Shown here piece by piece: positions 58,938-64,000 of a stretch of DNA of 64,000 nt; positions within the stretch are counted from its first letter, which is position 1; each line of letters begins with the position of its first letter. The position numbers and the translations under genes are program-made. Source of the stretch: Streptomyces sp. YS415 (GTDB lineage Bacteria; Actinomycetota; Actinomycetes; Streptomycetales; Streptomycetaceae); contig NZ_JAMJFL010000009.1 of NCBI RefSeq assembly GCF_023544665.1, forward strand, positions 214,253 to 278,252, written 5' to 3'. The notes under the pieces are model-generated. The model was not told the origin of the DNA. It did not search any database and worked only from the letters and a program-made list of their open reading frames with translations.

Positions 58938-59701
58938 AGCTGCTCCAGGGCCAGGTCGCCCTGATCACGGGAGCCGGCGGCGGCATCGGCCGCGGCATCG
59001 CCCTGCGCTTCGCCGAGCAGGGCGCGGCGGTGGCCCTCCTCCCCCAGAGGGGGTACCCCCAGCCGGACGGCGGTGGACGCGGCGCGCGAACTGGCCGCCG
59101 AAATAGGGCGGTCCATCGTGCTGCGCGGGGACCTGACCGTCGAGGAGGAGTGCCACCGCGTGGTGCGGGAGGCCGCCGAGTGGGGTGGCGGCAGGCTGAC
59201 GGCACTGGTCAACAACGCGGGCGTGCAGCCGGTCCGGGATCTGCCCGGGATGACCGCGGACGAGTGGCGGGCGGTGCTGGACACCAACCTCACCAGTGTC
59301 TTCGCCTGTACGCAGGCCGCCGCCGAGGTGATGCGGGGGCGGGGCGGCGGCTCGGTGACCCACATCGCCTCCGTGGAGGCCGGATGCCGGCGGAGGGGCA
59401 CGCGCACTACGCGGCCGCGAAGGCGGCGGTGGTGATGCACGCCCGCTCGGCGGCCATGGAGTACGGCCGCGACGGCATCCGCGTGAACACGGTCTGCCCG
59501 GGCCTGATCGACCGGGACGGACTGGCCCGGGCCTGGCCGGAGGGCGTACGGCGCTGGAACGCGGCCACGGCCGTCGGCCGGCTCGGCCGCCCGGAGGACG
59601 TGGGGGACGCCTGCGTGTTCCTCTCCTCCCCGCTCGCCTCCTGGATCACCGGTCACGACCTGGTGGTGGACGGAGGGGCATCGGCCCGGCCGACGTGGTG
59701 A
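58934..59701 (+). pseudogene. Short-chain dehydrogenase/reductase, broken by two frameshifts
   Basis: SDR parts occur in two frames. Frame A from ATG 58934 gives LITGAGGGIGRGIALRFAEQ (cofactor site). After about 59040 the sense continues in another frame: DAARELAAEIG, TALVNNAGVQPVRDLPG, DTNLTSVFACTQAA, up to about 59385. Then frame A resumes with AHYAAAKAAVVMHARS (catalytic YxxxK) to the end VVDGGAS. The first shift coincides with a C5/G5 palindromic insert; the second looks like a one-base loss at GGCCGGATG. Either a decaying gene or sequence errors at GC runs. Last gene of the iron-box operon. Confidence 0.8.
59039..59061. repeat. GGGGGTACCCCC palindrome inserted in the SDR coding region
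   Basis: CTCCCCCAGAGGGGG directly followed by TACCCCCA. It interrupts the reading frame and resembles the mini-element at 49056-49089 and others I recall between Streptomyces genes. An insertion length of 3n+1 would explain the frame change. Confidence 0.6.
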
Positions 59702-59836
59702 GGCCTGTCCCGGGGACGCGGATGCGGCCGGGCGGGGTGCGGACGCGTCCGTCGATCCGTCCGGCCGGGTGAGCGTGGGGCGCTCGCGGTGCGTACCTAT
59801 CCTCGTGGCGGAGACCGGGGAAGGCGGAGGGACGAC

Positions 59837-61627
59837 GTGGTCCGACGGCGCGGGGTTCAAGGGCTGGTGCTGCTGGGAGCCGTGCTGGTCCTGCTCCTCC
59901 TCGGCGGCGCCGGAACGGCTTCGGCGCACGCCGCCCTCAGCGGCACCGACCCCGAGAACGGAGCCGTCCTCGCCACGGCCCCCCGCCAGCTCACCCTGAC
60001 CTTCACCGAGTCCGTGGGGCTCCTCGACGACTCGGTACGCGTCCTGGGCCCGGACGGCACGCGTCTGCGCGTGGGGGAGGCCGAGCACGCGGAGGACGAC
60101 GGCACGGCCCGCGTCACCCTGCCCCGGGGCCTGGACCAGGGCACCTACACCGTGGCCTGGCGCGTGGTGTCGGCGGACAGCCACCCGGTGTCGGGCGCGT
60201 TCACCTTCTCGGTCGGCAAGCCGTCGGCCGTCCCGGTGGCCGTCGACACGGGCCCGGCCGAGCATCCGGCCACCGCCGCCCTGCACAAGATCGCCCGGTA
60301 TCTCGCCTACCTGGCCGCGGCCCTGCTCATCGGCACGGCCACCTTCGTCGCCGTATGCCGGCCGCCGGACCCGAAGGCCCTGCGCACGCCGCTCCTGCTC
60401 GGCTGGTGGACCCTGGCGGCCACGACGGCCGCCCTGCTGCTGCTCCGGGCCCCGTACGAAACCGGCGAGTCCCCGGCGGGGGCCCTGAACCCGGACGCCC
60501 TCACCGACACCCTCACCGGCCGCCCGGGCCTGACCCTGCTGACCAGACTGGCCCTGCTCCTCCTGACCGCCGCGTATCTCGTACGGCGGTGGAGGCGGGG
60601 CGAGCCCAGCGGCCCGCCGGGAGCCGTCCTCGCCGTAGGACTCGCCCTGACCTGGGCGGCCTCGGATCACGCCTCGGCCGGAATCCAGGTACCGGTGGCG
60701 ATGACCTCCGCCGTGCTGCACCTCCTGGCCACCGCGGTCTGGCTCGGCGGCCTCACGGCCCTGCTGCTCACCCTGCGCCGCGCCCACCTCACCCCCGGCA
60801 CGGTCACCCGCTTCTCCCGCCTGGCCTTCGCCTCGGTGACCGTCCTGGTCGTCACCGGCGTCTACCAGTCCTGGCGCGGCCTCGGCTCCTGGGACGCCCT
60901 CACCGACACGACGTACGGCAGGCTCCTGGCCCTCAAGATCGTCGCGGTCGCCCTCCTCCTCGCGGCGGCGGCCGCATCCCGCCGGTGGACGGCACGGCTG
61001 GGGGCGGTCGGGACGGAGAGGGCGGCGGGGGAAGGCAGCCGGGAGCAGGCGGCGGAGGCGGTCGTACGGGCAAGGGTTCCGGAGCCCATGGGCGGCCCCC
61101 GCCTCCCGGACCCGCCGCCCCCGCCACCGCACGCGCCCTCCGACGAGGCCCAGCGCCGCGCCCTGCGCCGCTCGGTGCTGGCCGAGGTCACCGTCGGGGT
61201 GGTCGTGCTGGTGATCACGACCGTGCTCACCGCGACCCTGCCGGGCCGGGCCGTGGCCGAGGCGGCCGGGGCCGCGCCGCCCACCGGCGGCACCGTGGCC
61301 GTCACGGTCCCCTTCGACGTCGGCGTCCCGGGCGGCGCCGGCAAGGTCGAGCTCACCCTGGACCCCGGCCGGGTCGGCGACAACGCCCTCCAGGCCGTGG
61401 TGCTCGGCCCGGACGGCGGTCTGTCGGCCGTTCCCGAACTGCGGGTCTCCTTCACGCTCCCCGCCCAGGACATCGGCCCCCTCGACGCCGACCTGACCGA
61501 CCGGGGCGGCTACTGGGCCAACAGCTTCGTCAACCTCCCCCTCGCCGGTACCTGGACCATGAAGGTCACCGTGCGGGTCTCGGAGATCGACCAGGTGAGC
61601 GTGGAGCGGCGGATCGACGTCCGCTGA
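59837..61627 (+). CDS. CopC-CopD copper protein with C-terminal YtkA-like domain
   Basis: 596 residues. Signal peptide ends A-S-A before HAALSGTDPENGAV (CopC, His first), with VVSADSHPVSG as the second ligand motif. CopD helices span about 150-430, with ASDHASAGIQV and HLLATAVWLGGL. After a basic/Pro-rich loop a further helix leads to an extracellular YtkA-like beta domain (about 490-596). GTG 59837, GGAGGGACGAC upstream. Convergent with the DUF4396 gene, which has a CsoR-like box. Longer than the 1-909 paralogue can yet be judged. Confidence 0.9.
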   Translation: MVRRRGVQGLVLLGAVLVLLLLGGAGTASAHAALSGTDPENGAVLATAPRQLTLTFTESVGLLDDSVRVLGPDGTRLRVGEAEHAEDDGTARVTLPRGLDQGTYTVAWRVVSADSHPVSGAFTFSVGKPSAVPVAVDTGPAEHPATAALHKIARYLAYLAAALLIGTATFVAVCRPPDPKALRTPLLLGWWTLAATTAALLLLRAPYETGESPAGALNPDALTDTLTGRPGLTLLTRLALLLLTAAYLVRRWRRGEPSGPPGAVLAVGLALTWAASDHASAGIQVPVAMTSAVLHLLATAVWLGGLTALLLTLRRAHLTPGTVTRFSRLAFASVTVLVVTGVYQSWRGLGSWDALTDTTYGRLLALKIVAVALLLAAAAASRRWTARLGAVGTERAAGEGSREQAAEAVVRARVPEPMGGPRLPDPPPPPPHAPSDEAQRRALRRSVLAEVTVGVVVLVITTVLTATLPGRAVAEAAGAAPPTGGTVAVTVPFDVGVPGGAGKVELTLDPGRVGDNALQAVVLGPDGGLSAVPELRVSFTLPAQDIGPLDADLTDRGGYWANSFVNLPLAGTWTMKVTVRVSEIDQVSVERRIDVR

Positions 61628-61638
61628 GGGGGCGGGCC

Positions 61639-62136
61639 TCAGTGGTAGGCGTGCACCACGGCGTGGCCCTTGCCCCGCCCGATCATCCACTTGTTGACCG
61701 GCGTGGTGATCACGAACGCCACCGCGAAGCCGCCCAGCAGGGCCGACCAGAACAGCGCGTCGTCGAGATGGGCGTCCATGGCGCCCGGGGTGAGGGCGAT
61801 GATCGCGTTGTCCACGAACTCCATCACGGCGATGGAGACGGTGTCGGCGGCGAGCGCGACCTTGACGGCCGACTTGAGGTCCAGCCCGGCCCGCAGGACG
61901 GCGAACAGCGTGAACGAGTACCCGAAGAGGAACGCCAGGCTGATCGCCAGCACCATGGTCGGCACGTTCGCCCAGCCCAGCGCGGTCCCGATCACCATGC
62001 CGAGGATCTCTCCGACGGCACACCCGGTGAGGCAGTGCAGGGTGGCCTTGATCGCCATGCCCCACGAGACCTTGCCGTGCCCGGCATGGCTGTCGTGTCC
62101 GGTGTGCCCGGCGTGCTGATGAGTGCTGTGATCCAT
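61639..62136 (-). CDS. His-rich DUF4396 membrane protein
   Basis: 165 residues. N-terminus is a metal-binding-looking MDHSTHQHAGHTGHDSHAGH; four hydrophobic helices follow (GMAIKATLHCLTGCAVGEIL, VPTMVLAISLAFLFGYSF, ...), with Cys pair CLTGC. GGGGA seven bases before ATG 62136. A CsoR-type operator lies 63 bp upstream, and CopC-CopD is adjacent, so copper induction is likely. Reaction unknown. Confidence 0.87.
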   Translation of the reverse strand: MDHSTHQHAGHTGHDSHAGHGKVSWGMAIKATLHCLTGCAVGEILGMVIGTALGWANVPTMVLAISLAFLFGYSFTLFAVLRAGLDLKSAVKVALAADTVSIAVMEFVDNAIIALTPGAMDAHLDDALFWSALLGGFAVAFVITTPVNKWMIGRGKGHAVVHAYH

Positions 62137-62198
62137 GACGACGTCCCCATTCGCCTGTCCGCACGGCCCGTGTCCCCGGGCCCACTGCGATGAACCAT

Positions 62199-62215
62199 AT
62201 ACCCCCCGGGGGTAT
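62199..62215. promoter_or_regulatory. CsoR-type copper operator
   Basis: ATACCCCCCGGGGGTAT fits the CsoR box (ATA/TAT flanks around a C/G tract) known from Streptomyces lividans copper genes. Located in the promoter of the DUF4396 gene. csoR itself is not in the window. Confidence 0.8.
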
Positions 62216-62294
62216 TCCGGAAGGAGTGCAGCCCCTGGGGCGGAAGGGGGTGGCAGGCCATGGGCCGGAAGGGATTCAGGCCCTGAGCCGGACA

Positions 62295-62336
62295 ACGTCG
62301 AAGGGCCCCACTGCGAACAGTGGGGCCCTTCGACGT
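62295..62336 (-). terminator. 19-bp hairpin terminator after tRNA-Ser(GGA)
   Basis: Perfect 19-bp stem with CGAA tetraloop (62314-62317), 17 bp past the tRNA 3' end on the minus strand. Confidence 0.9.
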
Positions 62337-62353
62337 AGTGCCCGGTGAGGCAC

Positions 62354-62441
62354 TGGCGGAGGATACGAGATTCGAACTCGTGAGGGGTTGCCCCCAACAC
62401 GCTTTCCAAGCGTGCGCCCTAGGCCTCTAGGCGAATCCTCC
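62354..62441 (-). tRNA. tRNA-Ser(GGA)
   Basis: Acceptor arms GGAGGAT / ATCCTCC, anticodon GGA in the loop CTTGGAAAG, long variable arm, T-loop GTTCGAATC, encoded CCA. Reads UCC and UCU. Confidence 0.96.
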
Positions 62442-62517
62442 GCCGGGAACATTACATGACCGAGGAGGGTGCTCGCGAACTCGATACGAGCTGCTGACGT
62501 CGGGTACTCTGTGCGCA

Positions 62518-62603
62518 GCCCCTCACGCGGCGCTATCTGACTGAACTCCCCCAGGGCCGGAAGGCAGCAAGGGTAGGTCGGCTCTGGCGGGTGCGTGGGG
62601 GGC
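62518..62603 (+). ncRNA. ffs: Small signal recognition particle RNA (4.5S-type)
   Basis: The Ffh-binding tip GGGCCGGAAGGCAGCAAGGG (62553-62572) is the conserved GGAA tetraloop/asymmetric loop of SRP RNA. Ends GCCCCTCACGC and GCGTGGGGGGC pair (with G-U), defining a hairpin of about 86 nt. Position just upstream of dnaX is standard in Streptomyces. Exact ends are estimated from pairing. Confidence 0.92.
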
Positions 62604-62640
62604 GTCTGCGTTCCCGTGGGTCGGGTTGTCAGTGGGCGCC

Positions 62641-62646
62641 TATAAC
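62641..62646 (+). promoter_or_regulatory. -10 element TATAAC for a possibly leaderless dnaX
   Basis: TATAAC ends ten bases before the GTG start and no ribosome-binding site intervenes. A transcript starting at or near the GTG would be leaderless. No good -35 hexamer is seen. Confidence 0.4.
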
Positions 62647-62655
62647 CTCGTATGC

Positions 62656-64000
62656 GTGTCGTCTCTCGCGCTGTACCGCCGCTATCGCCCGGAGTCGTTC
62701 GCCGAGGTCATCGGGCAGGAGCATGTCACCGACCCGCTGCAGCAGGCGCTGCGGAACAACCGGGTCAATCACGCGTACCTGTTCAGCGGCCCGCGCGGAT
62801 GCGGAAAGACGACCAGCGCCCGGATCCTCGCCCGCTGTCTGAACTGCGCGCAGGGCCCCACCCCCACCCCGTGCGGGGAGTGCCAGTCCTGCCAGGACCT
62901 GGCGCGGAACGGCCCGGGCTCGATCGACGTCATCGAGATCGACGCCGCCTCGCACGGTGGTGTCGACGACGCCCGTGAGCTGCGGGAAAAGGCCTTCTTC
63001 GGCCCCGCCTCCAGCCGGTACAAGATCTACATCATCGACGAGGCCCACATGGTCACGTCGGCCGGCTTCAATGCCCTGCTCAAGGTCGTCGAGGAGCCCC
63101 CGGAGCATCTGAAGTTCATCTTCGCCACCACCGAGCCCGAGAAGGTCATCGGGACGATCCGGTCGCGGACCCACCACTACCCCTTCCGGCTCGTGCCTCC
63201 GGGCACCCTCAGGGAGTATTTGGCCGAGGTCTGCGGGCACGAGAACATCCCCGTCGAGGAGGGCGTCCTCCCGCTGGTCGTGCGCGCGGGCGGCGGATCC
63301 GTGCGTGACTCCATGTCCGTCATGGACCAGCTGCTCGCCGGGGCGCGGGAGGAGGGTGTGACGTATGCCATGGCCACCTCCCTCCTCGGCTACACCGACG
63401 GCTCGCTTCTGGACTCCGTCGTCGAGGCCTTCGCCACCGGGGACGGCGCCGCCGCCTTCGAGGTCGTCGACCGCGTCATCGAGGGCGGCAACGACCCCCG
63501 GCGCTTCGTCGCCGACCTGCTGGAGCGGCTGCGGGACCTGGTGATCCTCGCCGCCGTTCCGGACGCCGTGGACAAGGGGCTCATCGACGCCCCCGCGGAC
63601 GTGCTGGAGCGTATGCAGGCCCAGGCCGGCACCTTCGGCGCCGCCGAGCTCAGCCGCGCCGCGGACCTCGTCAACGACGGCCTCACCGAGATGCGGGGCG
63701 CCACCTCGCCCCGACTCCAGCTCGAGCTGATCTGCGCCCGCGTGATGCTTCCCGCCGCCTACGGGGACGAGCGCTCGGTGATGGCCCGGCTGGACCGGCT
63801 GGAGCGCGGCGTGAACTTCTCCGGGGGCGCCGCCGCTCCCGCGATGGGGTACGCCCCCGGACCTGAGGCCCATGCCCAGCCCGGCGTCCAGCCCCAATCC
63901 CCGGTGCAGGCGGGGGCCCCCGCGCAGACCCAGGGGCCCGGTCAGGGGGCCGCGGCTCCGACCGGCGGCCCGGCGGCGGCCCGCGCGGCGGTACGGGGAG
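62656..64000 (+). CDS. dnaX: DNA polymerase III gamma/tau subunit (C-terminus beyond window)
   Basis: 448 codons visible. AAA+ clamp-loader ATPase: SSLALYRRYRPESFAEVIGQ, Walker A GPRGCGKTTS (45-54), zinc Cys in CLNCAQ, CGECQSC, Walker B IYIIDEAHM, sensor 1 FIFATTEPEKV with the SRC-like arginine region IRSRTHHY. Domain III ends near residue 375, after which a Pro/Ala/Gln/Gly-rich tau linker begins and runs off the window. GTG 62656 matches the conserved start. Confidence 0.95.
   Translation, partial: MSSLALYRRYRPESFAEVIGQEHVTDPLQQALRNNRVNHAYLFSGPRGCGKTTSARILARCLNCAQGPTPTPCGECQSCQDLARNGPGSIDVIEIDAASHGGVDDARELREKAFFGPASSRYKIYIIDEAHMVTSAGFNALLKVVEEPPEHLKFIFATTEPEKVIGTIRSRTHHYPFRLVPPGTLREYLAEVCGHENIPVEEGVLPLVVRAGGGSVRDSMSVMDQLLAGAREEGVTYAMATSLLGYTDGSLLDSVVEAFATGDGAAAFEVVDRVIEGGNDPRRFVADLLERLRDLVILAAVPDAVDKGLIDAPADVLERMQAQAGTFGAAELSRAADLVNDGLTEMRGATSPRLQLELICARVMLPAAYGDERSVMARLDRLERGVNFSGGAAAPAMGYAPGPEAHAQPGVQPQSPVQAGAPAQTQGPGQGAAAPTGGPAAARAAVRG

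Noticed and set aside
58934..59701. Programmed ribosomal frameshifting in the SDR gene
   Set aside because: Two separate shifts would be needed and neither site has a typical slippery heptamer with stimulator; insertion and base loss explain the pattern better.

Overview
The window is chromosomal DNA of a Streptomyces (high G+C, strong G/C bias at third codon positions, GTG starts and overlapping ATGA/GTGA gene junctions). Gene content and order match, from memory, the conserved core segment of Streptomyces chromosomes that runs from the sco1 copper-chaperone genes, past nepA and the sigN-sigF pair, to dnaX. That placement rests on remembered gene order and was not searched. No prophage, IS element or CRISPR array is visible.

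Layout. 1-3.8 kb (minus strand): copper-handling genes (CopC-CopD, cut by the window edge, PCu(A)C, Sco1, YcnI-like) and an unknown membrane protein. 4-15.2 kb: RsbW-like ATPase, MFS exporter, MocR-type regulator, Xaa-Pro aminopeptidase, GAF-SpoIIE phosphatase, a Prim-Pol-like protein, a SEC-C/DUF5926 protein, a second RsbW-like ATPase and a glycerophosphodiesterase. 15.4-18.7 kb: HtrA-type protease, tRNA-Ser(UGA), a second Prim-Pol protein and a NepA-like secreted spore-wall protein. 18.8-23.9 kb: three overlapping genes like the mycobacterial ChsH2-ChsH1-Ltp2 side-chain hydratase/aldolase, an ECF sigma factor and an acyl-CoA ligase. 23.9-28.9 kb: a 1385-residue PAS/kinase/receiver protein that lacks the usual phosphotransfer residues, and an SSI-family protease inhibitor. 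29-31.1 kb: tRNA-Ser(GCU), tRNA-Arg(ACG), a GtrA-like protein, and MarR opposite a small membrane protein. 31.1-38 kb: DUF2797 protein, then a two-component system followed by two membrane glycosyltransferases. 38-44.6 kb: MFS-TetR pair with a striking operator, then a convergent operon MarR - MFS pump with C-terminal Cna-B-like repeats - Cna-B/YceI protein - PPOX enzyme. 44.8-51.4 kb: two SigB-family sigma factors (SigN-like, SigF-like), a Dabb protein, tRNA-Ser(CGA), tadA and its partner, upp, and small proteins. 51.4-55 kb: HerA-like ATPase, HdeD-like protein and a HhH-GPD protein. 55-59.7 kb: an iron box between a siderophore-interacting flavoprotein and an operon of penicillin-acylase-type Ntn hydrolase, siderophore-type N-acyltransferase, cupin and a frameshifted SDR. 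59.8-64 kb: second CopC-CopD, a CsoR-box-controlled His-rich DUF4396 protein, tRNA-Ser(GGA), SRP RNA and the start of dnaX.

Functional themes. (1) Copper: two CopC-CopD loci at opposite ends, one beside a CsoR-like box. (2) Development and stress: two SigB-type sigma factors, two RsbW-type ATPases, a SpoIIE-type phosphatase, and nepA, whose homologue is reported to depend on SigN. (3) Iron: a bidirectional iron box governing likely siderophore processing. (4) Export: two MFS pumps, each with its own regulator and an inverted-repeat operator. (5) tRNAs: all four serine isoacceptors lie within 46 kb. The strongest candidates for little-described biology are the Cna-B-tailed pump operon, the iron-controlled acylase/acyltransferase operon, and the giant pseudo-hybrid kinase.
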